Part shown: piece by piece, positions 22,907 through 30,379 of the stretch
Layout: each line of letters opens with the position of its first letter
Position numbering within the stretch: position 1 is the stretch's first letter
Assembly: GCA_038135065.1 (NCBI GenBank)
Contig: JAYPWI010000032.1
Coordinates: 1 to 36,891, forward strand
Length of the DNA stretch: 36,891 bases
Reading direction: 5' to 3'
DNA from: JAYPWI01 sp038135065
GTDB lineage: Bacteria; Actinomycetota; Acidimicrobiia; Acidimicrobiales; Poriferisodalaceae
Made by a program: the position numbers and the translations under genes
The notes under the pieces: generated by a model
What the model was told of the DNA's origin: nothing
The model's database searches: none
What the model saw: only the letters and a program-made list of their open reading frames with translations

Positions 22907-23794
22907 TCACGAGACCAGCCGATCGGCCATCGTGTCGATGGGACCGAACCGAAGCCACTCGATCCGGGGGTCGCGGCGGAACCAGCGCTGTTGCCGGCGG
23001 GCGAAGCGCCGTGTGCGGCTGCGGGCCAGCTCCAGGGCATCGTCGAGCGTCGTCTCCCCGCGCAGGTGGGCCAGCAGTTCCTTGTACCCCAGGGCCTGGG
23101 CCGCCGTATGGGACAGGGGTCGGTCTGCCAGAGCCCGCACCTCGTCGAGAAACCCGTCAGCCATCTGGCGGCGGTATCGCTCGTCGATCCGCTCGTCCAT
23201 GTCGTGACGTTCGATCTCGATACCCACCATGCGATACGGCACCTCGGGGTAGACGTCCAGACCCGGCCCGTACTCGGAGAACGGCGTTCCGCCACCGATG
23301 GTCACCGACAGGGCGCGGAGCACCCGGCGCCGGTTCGTGGGCTCCATACGACCTGCGGCCACCGGATCGAGCTCGACCAGGCGGCGGTGGAGGGCCTCGG
23401 TGTCGGCCTCGGCGTCGAGGTCGGCCTCCACCTCGGGATACCGGGGCGGAGGGGTCAGCCGATCGACGGCCGCTCGCAGGTACAGCCCGGTCCCGCCGGC
23501 GATCACCGGCGTCACGCCGCGGCGACCGAGGTCAGCCATCGCGGCATCGAAGGCGGCCTGATAGTCGACCAGGGTGAAGGGGTCGCCGGGATCGACCAGG
23601 TCGATCAGGTGATGGGCAATTCCAGCGCGTTCGGATGCCGACGGTGTTGCCGTGCCGATGTCCATTCCCCGGTACACGGCCATGGAGTCGACGGCCAGGA
23701 TCTCGCCCCCCGTGCGACGAGCGACCTCGACGGCCAGGGCTGACTTGCCCGATGCCGTGGGCCCCACCAGCACCAGGGGCCGGCTGCGTGGCAC
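22907..23794 (-). CDS. miaA: tRNA dimethylallyltransferase
   Basis: 295 residues. It transfers dimethylallyl from DMAPP to N6 of A37 in tRNAs reading UNN codons. The P-loop is GPTASGKS (11-18). DSMAVYRGMDIGTA carries the base-recognition loop, with Ala where Gln is often found. GGTGLYLRA and GYKE are also conserved. GTG 23794 directly follows the mscS stop (TGA then GTG), so it depends on coupled translation. MiaB, encoded two genes upstream, methylthiolates the product. Confidence 0.95.
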   Translation of the reverse strand: MPRSRPLVLVGPTASGKSALAVEVARRTGGEILAVDSMAVYRGMDIGTATPSASERAGIAHHLIDLVDPGDPFTLVDYQAAFDAAMADLGRRGVTPVIAGGTGLYLRAAVDRLTPPPRYPEVEADLDAEADTEALHRRLVELDPVAAGRMEPTNRRRVLRALSVTIGGGTPFSEYGPGLDVYPEVPYRMVGIEIERHDMDERIDERYRRQMADGFLDEVRALADRPLSHTAAQALGYKELLAHLRGETTLDDALELARSRTRRFARRQQRWFRRDPRIEWLRFGPIDTMADRLVS

Positions 23795-24628
23795 TCAGCC
23801 TCCGTTCCGGACCGTCGTTGCGGCGGCCTCCTCGACCGCTGCCCGGGACTCATCGTCGAGGGGTCGATCGAAGCGGGCAGTCACCGCAGTGACGGGCTGC
23901 CCACCCACCAAGGCGACCTCCACCGACTCCACCACCACCCCTGCGTGGCGATCCCCTGACACCTCGCGGACCGCTGCGCTGAGCACCCGGGCCAGACGGG
24001 GTTTGCTCCCCCGGCCGCCGGCCAGGTCACCGGGCAGCGACACCGTTGCCAGGTGGGGGCGCTGGGAAAGGTTGACCACCTCGACAAGGAGGCGGTTGGC
24101 AACATGGGCTACCCCGGCATCGGTGGCTACCCGGGTGGCAAAGCTCCCCATGGCCTCGACCCGGCCTTCGATGAGCACTCCGGCCGGGGTGACGGCCCGG
24201 ATCTCGTCGCCCTCGCCGTATCGGTCCTCCAACAAGACGTGCAGGCCGGCCACATAGTCGTGGATCGAATGCTGGGCGCCCACCGTCAAAGCGGCGATCA
24301 GGAAGCCGAGACTGGACAGGGTCAGGACCGGGTCCGCATCGAAGCGGTGCATGACCACGACGAGTCCGGCCCCGATCAGCACCACCCGCACCCCGCGGGC
24401 CACCACCAGGGCCAGCGCGTTGATCCGCTGACGACGCCGCAGTTCGGCGACGGGCACCGTTTCAGCGAGCACCCGAGGAACCCGGGTGCGCCACTGCGAG
24501 TTGGCACCGGTCAGCGCCCGATTGGCCACCACGCTCAGGACGCCGCGTAGGCACATCCGAACGAGGCGGCTGGCTACCGGCACACCGACGATCACCATCG
24601 CGATCACCAGACCGTCCGTCGGGGTCAC
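23795..24628 (-). CDS. Mechanosensitive ion channel family protein (MscS type)
   Basis: 277 residues. N-terminal membrane spans (7-30 and about 72-95) are followed by a pore-lining helix, LSSLGFLIAALTVGAQ, and the beta domain start DYVAGLHVLLEDRYGEGDEI, the usual MscS signature. The C-terminal cytoplasmic part is shorter and degenerate. Members open on membrane tension and release solutes under hypo-osmotic shock. GTG 24628 lies 12 nt after miaB. It is enclosed between two tRNA-modification genes with essentially no spacing, so it is made with them. Confidence 0.85.
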   Translation of the reverse strand: MTPTDGLVIAMVIVGVPVASRLVRMCLRGVLSVVANRALTGANSQWRTRVPRVLAETVPVAELRRRQRINALALVVARGVRVVLIGAGLVVVMHRFDADPVLTLSSLGFLIAALTVGAQHSIHDYVAGLHVLLEDRYGEGDEIRAVTPAGVLIEGRVEAMGSFATRVATDAGVAHVANRLLVEVVNLSQRPHLATVSLPGDLAGGRGSKPRLARVLSAAVREVSGDRHAGVVVESVEVALVGGQPVTAVTARFDRPLDDESRAAVEEAAATTVRNGG

Positions 24629-24640
24629 GCCGACACCAAC

Positions 24641-26089
24641 TCAGCCTGCGATCACCGGGATGCGGGTCCGGTGGGTGGCCACCGCGGTCACCTCGACCAG
24701 GGTCCCCGTCATGCTGAATGGACCAGCGTCGGTCACCTCGACCATGGCGTAGCTCCCCGATCGGATGGGTTCGCCGATGGGGAAGTGGACGAGGCGGTTG
24801 TGGCGGGTTCGTCCGGTCAGCATCTCGGGATTGCGCTTGGATGGGCCTTCCACGACCACTTCCTCGATCCGGCCGATGCGGGCCTGATTACCGACCAGGC
24901 TCGACCGCTCGATCACCTGGCGGAGCCGGGCCATGCGCTCGGCGGCCACCGCCGGAGCGACGAACTGCTCGACCATCTCAGCCGCCTCGGTCCCCGACCG
25001 TGGCGAGTAGATGAAGGTGTAGGCGTTGTCGAAGCGGGCCTCGGCGGCCACCTCGAGGGTGGCAGCGAAATCGTCGTCGGTCTCGCCGGGAAAGCCGACG
25101 ATGATGTCCGTGCTGAGGGCGAGATCGTCGATGGCCGCCCGGGCAGCCTTCACCTTGCCGAGGTAACGATCGGCCGTATATCCCCGGTGCATGGCGGCCA
25201 GCACCCGGTCGCTCCCCGACTGCAGCGGGAGGTGGAGGTGTTCGCACACCTCGGGGGTCTCGGCCATGGCGGCGATCGTGTCGTCCCGGAAGTCCTTGGG
25301 GTGGGGGCTGGTGTAGCGAACGCGGCGGATGCCGTCGACCTCGCTCACCGAGCGCAGCAGGTCGGCGAACAATGGGCGGATCCGGCGGCCTTCGGCAGCC
25401 CAGCGATGTCCAGCCGCCTGGGCGGCAGCGGCCGCGTCCACCTCGGTGCCTCGCAGGTCGAGGGTGAGGTCACGACCGTAACTGTTGACGTTCTGGCCCA
25501 AGAGGGTGATCTCGGTGACCCCTTCGGCAGCAAGGCGGGCCACCTCGCCGGTCAACTCACCGAAGGGCCGACTGATCTCCCGGCCCCGCACCGAGGGCAC
25601 GATGCAGAAGGCACACGAGTTGTCGCAACCGATCTGGATGGTCACCCAGGCTGCGTGATGGGCATCTCTCTTGACGGGGAGGGCACTGGGAAAGGCCTCG
25701 GACTCTTCGATGATCTCGGTGACCGGACCGCTGATCCGGGCATCGTGCAACAGGTCGGCGGCTCGCCCGACGTTGTGGGTACCGAACACAACGTCCACAT
25801 GGGGAGCCCGTTCGCGGATGAGATCGCGGTCCTTCTGGGCGAGGCATCCACCCACCGCGATCTGCAGGTCTGGTCGTTCGGCCTTGAGTCGCTTGAGGTG
25901 GCCGAGCTGCCCGTAGAGCTTGTTGTCGGCGTTCTCCCTGATACAGCAGGTGTTCAGCACGATGACATCGGCGTCGTCGAGCGAGTCGGTCTCGATCATG
26001 CCGTCGGTTTCGAGCAACCCGGCAATGCGTTCCGAGTCGTGCTCGTTCATCTGGCAGCCGTAGGTCGTGAGGAGATACCGCCGAGGCAC
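24641..26089 (-). CDS. miaB: tRNA-2-methylthio-N6-dimethylallyladenosine synthase
   Basis: 482 residues, radical SAM methylthiotransferase. The N-terminal UPF0004 domain has cluster ligands Cys12, Cys48 and Cys82. The radical SAM motif is C155-x3-C159-x2-C162 (CDNSCAFC). SPHPKDF and HLPLQSGSDR lie in the barrel, and a C-terminal TRAM domain binds tRNA. It converts i6A37 to ms2i6A37. An insert of about 30 residues (around 210-240, rich in Ala) separates motifs and is typical of actinobacterial copies. GTG 26089 lies 7 nt after TAGCCT, which marks this as the first, leaderless gene of the unit. Confidence 0.96.
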   Translation of the reverse strand: MPRRYLLTTYGCQMNEHDSERIAGLLETDGMIETDSLDDADVIVLNTCCIRENADNKLYGQLGHLKRLKAERPDLQIAVGGCLAQKDRDLIRERAPHVDVVFGTHNVGRAADLLHDARISGPVTEIIEESEAFPSALPVKRDAHHAAWVTIQIGCDNSCAFCIVPSVRGREISRPFGELTGEVARLAAEGVTEITLLGQNVNSYGRDLTLDLRGTEVDAAAAAQAAGHRWAAEGRRIRPLFADLLRSVSEVDGIRRVRYTSPHPKDFRDDTIAAMAETPEVCEHLHLPLQSGSDRVLAAMHRGYTADRYLGKVKAARAAIDDLALSTDIIVGFPGETDDDFAATLEVAAEARFDNAYTFIYSPRSGTEAAEMVEQFVAPAVAAERMARLRQVIERSSLVGNQARIGRIEEVVVEGPSKRNPEMLTGRTRHNRLVHFPIGEPIRSGSYAMVEVTDAGPFSMTGTLVEVTAVATHRTRIPVIAG

Positions 26090-26096
26090 GATGATC

Positions 26097-26102
26097 AGGC
26101 TA
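26097..26102 (-). promoter_or_regulatory. -10 element (TAGCCT) of miaB and the downstream group, leaderless start
   Basis: Seven nucleotides (GATCATC) separate it from GTG 26089. It lies in the 30-bp gap after the cupin gene. Confidence 0.5.
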
Positions 26103-26119
26103 GGCCCACCGGCGGCCGG

Positions 26120-26695
26120 TTACCGAGTGGGCCCGCTCTCCCCGTTCACCCCGTCCCCCCAGAGCACGTACATGGCGACGAGGGGTGTGGCACCGGCCTC
26201 GATGGCGTGGCGGTCTCCGGGGTTGTTGTAGAGGGTGGTGGACGGCTCGACCTCCACGTAGTGGGGCGACCCCCCGAACCGCCATCGCGCAGTCCCCGCC
26301 ACGGTCAGATACAGCTCCTGGGGTGGATGGTCGTGCTCGGGGTAGGTCCCTCCCCCGTCGAGGTAGACGAGGCCGGCCACAACGTCGCGCAGCTCGAACA
26401 TGTCGCCCACCACACACAGGGCACGTTCTCGACCCCCATCGTCCCAGCGCGAGGACACCGACCAGGGAAGCGACGCAGCAAGCGACGCGAAGCGGATACC
26501 GAGCGGCGTGTCGGACACAGTGCCGGCACTGCCCAGCACCTCGAACGTCCGGGGCTCGAACGCCCGGGCCCCCGCAACTCGGATCTGCTCGGCGAACAGT
26601 GCTGCTCCTTCGCCAATCACCGGCGTAGCTGCCGCAGCGACGGCCAGATCAGCGGCATCGGCGAACCACCTGCGAATCTGGTCGGACACCCGCAT
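26120..26695 (-). CDS. Cupin protein with DMSP-lyase-type active site
   Basis: 191 residues. An alpha-helical N-terminal third is followed by a single cupin barrel. The metal set reads H121-x-H123-x3-E127-x-Y129 (HDHPPQELY) with His163 in GDRHAI, about 40 residues later. DddQ/DddL-type dimethylsulfoniopropionate lyases use His-x3-Glu-x-Tyr and a His about 38 residues on, and GGTYPEHDHPP fits the same superfamily. These enzymes cleave DMSP to dimethyl sulfide and acrylate, but many relatives are untested and may act on other substrates. ATG 26695 has GGAGG 5 nt upstream (26705-26701), which decides the start. No signal peptide. Upstream of miaB on the same strand, with no acrylate-handling gene adjacent. 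Confidence 0.72.
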   Translation of the reverse strand: MRVSDQIRRWFADAADLAVAAAATPVIGEGAALFAEQIRVAGARAFEPRTFEVLGSAGTVSDTPLGIRFASLAASLPWSVSSRWDDGGRERALCVVGDMFELRDVVAGLVYLDGGGTYPEHDHPPQELYLTVAGTARWRFGGSPHYVEVEPSTTLYNNPGDRHAIEAGATPLVAMYVLWGDGVNGESGPTR

Positions 26696-26698
26696 GCG

Positions 26699-26705
26699 CT
26701 CCTCC
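26699..26705 (-). promoter_or_regulatory. Strong ribosome binding site (GGAGGAG) of the cupin gene
   Basis: GGAGG lies 5 nt before ATG 26695, ruling out the in-frame TTG 12 nt upstream that is itself part of this site. Confidence 0.7.
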
Positions 26706-26803
26706 AACTGGTCCCTGTTCCGCGCTGTTCGACCCGGTCCGGGATCGCATCAACTCGCAGTAACGAGGACGATCCTAAACACCGAGCGACGACGGCCCCT
26801 TGC

Positions 26804-27109
26804 TCACACAGGCTGCAAGCGTCGAACTGCCACAGCATCTCGAAGCCGGGAGGTGACCACCAGCGCCACGAAGGCCGCAACAGTCGAGGCTGCGAACAGC
26901 ACGAAACAAACGGTGTAGTCACCCGGGGGCACCACCGCACTACGAACCTGATCGACGAACAGGCTGCCTTCCGACGGCGTCGAGCCCGTCGACCTGATAC
27001 TCGAGCATGCCGCCATCCCCACGACGAGCAGCGCTGCTGCCATCCCCCACATTGTCCGAACCAGTGTTTTCCCCATAGGGGTGTTTCGGCATCTGAGAGG
27101 GGGCGCCAT
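26804..27109 (-). CDS. Small lipoprotein-like or two-span membrane protein, unknown
   Basis: 101 residues from ATG 27109, or 90 from ATG 27076 (MGKTLVRT). A basic start is followed by a hydrophobic segment ending VVGMAACSS, a possible lipobox with Cys35. Then comes a short exported loop and a second membrane span (CFVLFAASTVAAFVALVV) before a basic tail (RLRDAVAVRR). The topology suits a small envelope protein with both termini facing the cytoplasm, or a lipoprotein with a membrane anchor. No family known. It follows the sigma factor gene on the same strand after 61 nt and may depend on it. A TTAGG/CCTAA dyad (27109-27119) touches the start. Confidence 0.5.
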   Translation of the reverse strand: MAPPLRCRNTPMGKTLVRTMWGMAAALLVVGMAACSSIRSTGSTPSEGSLFVDQVRSAVVPPGDYTVCFVLFAASTVAAFVALVVTSRLRDAVAVRRLQPV

Positions 27110-27144
27110 TAGGGCCTAAAGTCCCTTCCTGGCCAACCTGCGCT

Positions 27145-27164
27145 GGGGGTGCGAACCCTCCCCC
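27145..27164 (-). terminator. Hairpin after the sigma factor gene
   Basis: GGGT/ACCC with a 4-nt loop, continued by GG/CC past one bulged T. It begins 7 nt beyond the sigma factor stop. No T run follows, so it is a weak candidate. Confidence 0.35.
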
Positions 27165-27170
27165 GTCGAC

Positions 27171-28868
27171 TCAGCAGGGCGTCAGCGTCGCGAAGGCCTG
27201 CGATAGTGCCTGATTGCCCGCACGGTCTACTGCGACCACGTCCGCACTGATCGCGGCTGAACCCCGTATCACAGTGCCCGCAGGGAACGGACCAACAGGC
27301 CCCTGCCACAGTCCCTGGTCGCTCGAGGTCATGGTGACTGACGTGCTGATGTTCCCGACCGTGATGGTGGCCCTCACCGACGCCACCCCCGAACTCGCAT
27401 CGGTCACCACCGCCCAGACAATCCCCGTCGTTGGGGTACATCCTCGTCCGGCTGCCTCGACGAGCAACGACGGCGACATGCCCCTGCGAATGATGACCGG
27501 GGCTTCCCGGTCAGCCGGGATGGTGGTCGTCGTGGTCGTCGGTGGCGGAGGCAATGGCGGTGGGGCTGTCGTGGTGGTCGTGGTGGTCGGCGGGGTAGTG
27601 GTGGTGGTCGTGGTTGTCGTGGTGGTCGTGCTCCTCGGAGTACTGGTCGTGGTGGTGGTCGGCACGGTCGTGGTCGGCACAGTGCTGGCCGTCGTGGTCG
27701 TCGGTGTCTGTTCGCTGGGTGGCGGCGCCAGCGAGACGACCCCGCTCCCACCCAGCGGGCCCACCGTTCCGCTGGTTGTGACGGGAGGCATCGTCGTAAC
27801 GGAGGGGTCGGGGAGCGCTGCAGCAGATGTCGCTGGCTCCTCGTCGGTCGGTATCGACGTCGTCACCACCGACGTGGTCGATTCCGGAGGTGAGGCAACC
27901 ACCGGCCGTTCGGCCGCTCCACCACCGGCCGTCACGACGTCAGAACTCCCACCCGAGCCGAGAAGGACCACGACGATGCCGACGACGGCGGCGATCACTG
28001 CAGCCCCCACACTGCGCCGAATCCAACTCGGCATCGACCTCGCTGCATCTCCGGCGCGGGGAAAGCCGGATGGGAGGTGAACGAGCGCACGGGAGGCGGC
28101 TGCGGACGGAGCAAGGTCGCTTGCGTGGCTGGTGAGCCGAGCCCGCAGCTCGGGCGGCGCTGCCACGAAGGGCACGCTCGCCAGCAGGGCAAGGGGGCTG
28201 GCCACTGCCGCCTTGGTCCGCTCACAGACCGAGCAAGCGTCGATGTGACGGGACACTCGCTTGCGGAGCAGGGGGCTCAAGCTCCCGTCCCAGCGGCGGA
28301 GCAGACGGGCCAGATCGTCGCACTCCTTGCGCCCCCGGCGGGCAACGAGGAGCGCGACCAGACTGCGTTCGACCCGCTCGCGAACGCGACCTACGAGCAC
28401 ATAGACGTGCGACGTGGGCACCCCGAGCGCATCCGCAAGGTCGTCGCCCTCGAGCCCGTGACGCAACTGAAGATCGAGCACGGAGCGGTCGCGGGGTTCC
28501 AGCCCTTCAGCCGCCTCGGCAACCAACCGCTGCAATTCGGCTTGCCGAGCGCCCGCGGCGAGATCGTCGTCGACAGCGAGCTCGTCGAAGCTGTCCGTTG
28601 GCGTGGAGCGATCCCTCATGCGTCGAAGGCATTCGTTGCGGGCAATCGCGTACAGCCACGGTCGCAGTTTGTCGGGATTGCGAAGTTGCGAGATGCGCTC
28701 GGCAGCCAGGAGCAGGGTGTCCTGCACGGCGTCGGCCGCGTCATGCGGGGATCGCAGCACCGACCAGCAGTAGTCGTGGAGTCGATCTCCGTAGATGGCG
28801 ACGACGTCACCGAGACCCGCCACACCCCGCTCGGAGAGTTCTGCAACGAGTTGTCGATCGCTCTGCAT
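27171..28868 (-). CDS. ECF sigma factor fused to anti-sigma zinc motif, membrane helix and extracellular domain
   Basis: 565 residues. Region 2 lies at about 15-85 (SPHDAADAVQDTLLLAAERI, then LRPWLYAIARNECLRRMR) and region 4 at about 115-172 (LEPRDRSVLDLQLRHGLEG). Next is a zinc anti-sigma (ZAS) motif, C183-x24-H208-x3-C212-x2-C215. After a linker comes one membrane helix (286-304), then a Thr/Pro-rich stretch (385-450) and a final ~110-residue beta-like domain with Cys477 and terminal Cys565, which may pair. So one chain has a DNA-directed half inside and a sensor-like half outside. Sigma activity would probably need proteolytic release or a conformational signal; that is inference. ATG 28868 has an imperfect -10 (TAGCGA) 6 nt upstream. 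Confidence 0.85.
   Translation of the reverse strand: MQSDRQLVAELSERGVAGLGDVVAIYGDRLHDYCWSVLRSPHDAADAVQDTLLLAAERISQLRNPDKLRPWLYAIARNECLRRMRDRSTPTDSFDELAVDDDLAAGARQAELQRLVAEAAEGLEPRDRSVLDLQLRHGLEGDDLADALGVPTSHVYVLVGRVRERVERSLVALLVARRGRKECDDLARLLRRWDGSLSPLLRKRVSRHIDACSVCERTKAAVASPLALLASVPFVAAPPELRARLTSHASDLAPSAAASRALVHLPSGFPRAGDAARSMPSWIRRSVGAAVIAAVVGIVVVLLGSGGSSDVVTAGGGAAERPVVASPPESTTSVVTTSIPTDEEPATSAAALPDPSVTTMPPVTTSGTVGPLGGSGVVSLAPPPSEQTPTTTTASTVPTTTVPTTTTTSTPRSTTTTTTTTTTTTPPTTTTTTTAPPPLPPPPTTTTTTIPADREAPVIIRRGMSPSLLVEAAGRGCTPTTGIVWAVVTDASSGVASVRATITVGNISTSVTMTSSDQGLWQGPVGPFPAGTVIRGSAAISADVVAVDRAGNQALSQAFATLTPC
27519..27716 (-). repeat. Low-complexity Thr/Pro coding repeat
   Basis: Codes for residues 385-450 of the sigma factor fusion, including a run of 12 or more Thr. 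Minus-strand codons are nearly all ACC and ACG. It probably forms a stiff, glycosylatable wall-spanning stalk. Length changes by slippage would keep the frame when in multiples of three. Confidence 0.85.
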
Positions 28869-28879
28869 GGGTAGTCGCT

Positions 28880-28928
28880 ACTCCAGCCCATCGGGCACTC
28901 CAGCCGCTGACAGCGTGGCTCCAGCGGC
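28880..28928 (-). repeat. Three CTGGAG copies and a 7-bp inverted repeat upstream of the sigma factor gene
   Basis: CTGGAG occurs at 28886-28881, 28903-28898 and 28924-28919. The first two lie in a 9-nt direct repeat, GGCTGGAGT, with 17-bp period. GCCGCTG (28928-28922) pairs with CAGCGGC (28909-28903). Placed 12-60 nt before the start codon, they could be an operator array. Confidence 0.35.
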
Positions 28929-29035
28929 CTCGCCTACGACTGAGAGTCCTGTGGGGTCACTCCCCTAACAGTTTCTGCCCAACATTTTCGGGCGATCCCC
29001 GGTTACCCAGAACCCGTCCCTGTCCACCCTCCGTT

Positions 29036-30319
29036 CTAGTCGGCTCGCTCGAGGAGGACCACCGAGCAGGCAGCCTCTTCCAGACCGATGACCCCACCCC
29101 CGTTCTCCGCCAACGCAATCCGAGCCTCGGGCACCTGACGGGGCCCGGCTTCACCACGGAGTTGGGTGACCAGTTCATGAATCATCGACAGTCCCGTCGC
29201 CCCCACTGGATGACCCTTGCTCACCAGTCCGCCCGAGGTATTGACCGGGACCGGACCGTCGGGCCCGGTCGCTCCGCTCTCCACGAAGGGTCCCCCTTCC
29301 CCGTCGGGACAGAGGCCCAGCATCTCCACCTGGTAGATCTCGCAGAAGCTGGTTGCATCGTGGACCTCGGCGACGTCGACGTCGGAGGGCTGCAATCCCG
29401 AGCTGGCGTACGCCTTGGCGGCAGCCACTCTGGACAGTCCGGGCTCGTCTACGGAGCGGTACTTGCCACCGCTGAACGCAGTGGCAGCAATCCGCACGGC
29501 GCGGGCCCGAACGGCCTCGGGCAGACCGGCCAACACGTCGCCGGACACGACGAGGGCGGCCGCCGCTCCGTCACCGGTCGGCGCACACATCGATCGGGTG
29601 AGAGGAAACGACACCTCGCGGTCCTCCAGGACCTGGTCGATCGAGGTCTCGAAGCGGTACTGGGCCAGCGGATTCAGGGCGCCGTAGTTGTGATTCTTCG
29701 CAGAGCCGGCGGCGATCTGTCGCTGGGTCGTCCCATGTCGCTGCATGTGCAGCGCCGCTTGCATCGCATAGGTGTCCATGAACATGGTCCTGCCGGGGCC
29801 GGTCTCGAAGGGGACTCCCGACTGGACGCCGACATCCCGATAGTGCTGCTCGAGTCGGGGGAGGGTTTCCTGGTCGACCCCCTTGGCGAACAGGTCGAAC
29901 ATCCTGGCCTTGATCTCAGGGTCCGCGTCAGCACCCGGCAGATAGGTCTTCTCGACCCCGACGGCAAGGACGACGTCGGACTCTCCCGAGCGGACGTCCT
30001 TGTAGGCGCTGTGCAGGGCCATCGACGCCGTCGCACAGGCCCCCTCCACGTTGATGACGGGAACCCGCTCGGGAAACAACCCCTCATCGACCAGTTCGAG
30101 CATCCAGGACTGACCCCTGATGGAATCCATCCCGAAGCCGGCACCAGCCAGGCAGTTTCCGACGTAGGCGAACTCCACCTCGTGCAGGTCGATGCCTGCG
30201 TCGAGACCGACACCGAGAACGGTCTGGCGGGTCAGTTCCTTGAATCCCACCTCCGGCAACTTTCCGAACGCCGTGGAGTGGGTACCGATAATCCATACCT
30301 CGTCGCCCGGTCGACCCAT
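29036..30319 (-). CDS. Thiolase family protein (SCP-x/acetyl-CoA acyltransferase type)
   Basis: 427 residues. The acyl-accepting Cys95 lies in NVEGACATASMAL. VHDATSFCEI carries the oxyanion-hole His, and KGHPVGATGL the second His. The C-terminal Cys of classic thiolases is replaced in an SCP-x-like GGGVIGLEEAACSVVLLE, where the Cys position is shifted. SCP-x thiolases cleave branched or sterol side-chain 3-ketoacyl-CoA. The long middle insert (TLPRLEQHYRDVGVQSG) is unlike E. coli FadA. ATG 30319 has AAGGGGG 6 nt upstream. It diverges from the hotdog-like gene across 60 bp with two palindromes. Substrate inferred only from family. Confidence 0.88.
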   Translation of the reverse strand: MGRPGDEVWIIGTHSTAFGKLPEVGFKELTRQTVLGVGLDAGIDLHEVEFAYVGNCLAGAGFGMDSIRGQSWMLELVDEGLFPERVPVINVEGACATASMALHSAYKDVRSGESDVVLAVGVEKTYLPGADADPEIKARMFDLFAKGVDQETLPRLEQHYRDVGVQSGVPFETGPGRTMFMDTYAMQAALHMQRHGTTQRQIAAGSAKNHNYGALNPLAQYRFETSIDQVLEDREVSFPLTRSMCAPTGDGAAAALVVSGDVLAGLPEAVRARAVRIAATAFSGGKYRSVDEPGLSRVAAAKAYASSGLQPSDVDVAEVHDATSFCEIYQVEMLGLCPDGEGGPFVESGATGPDGPVPVNTSGGLVSKGHPVGATGLSMIHELVTQLRGEAGPRQVPEARIALAENGGGVIGLEEAACSVVLLERAD

Positions 30320-30338
30320 GGTTGCCCCCTTTTCTCAT

Positions 30339-30366
30339 CGGGACGTCGTCCCGTCCATCGAGATGG
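30339..30366. promoter_or_regulatory. Two adjacent palindromes in the thiolase/hotdog divergent promoter
   Basis: CGGGACG-T-CGTCCCG (30339-30353) has perfect 7-bp arms, and CCATC-GA-GATGG (30355-30366) has perfect 5-bp arms. Both lie in the 60-bp gap. They sit directly upstream of a -10-like TAGGAC (30367-30372), 7 nt from GTG 30380. Such placement fits a TetR-type or similar repressor site, but the regulator is not in the window. Confidence 0.5.
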
Positions 30367-30379
30367 TAGGACTCCCAAG

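Noticed and set aside
24671..27112. An 813-codon open frame on the plus strand
   Set aside because: It is antisense to miaB and the cupin gene, both with clear motifs. GC-rich codon bias leaves the opposite strand open; no family features are seen in it.
27519..27716. Regular short repeats that might suggest a CRISPR or satellite
   Set aside because: They are in-frame Thr/Pro codons of the sigma fusion; there are no unique spacers or constant repeat length.
28598..30379. Upstream half of the frame that ends with the hotdog-like protein
   Set aside because: It runs antisense to the sigma fusion and the thiolase and has no domain features. The real start is GTG 30380.
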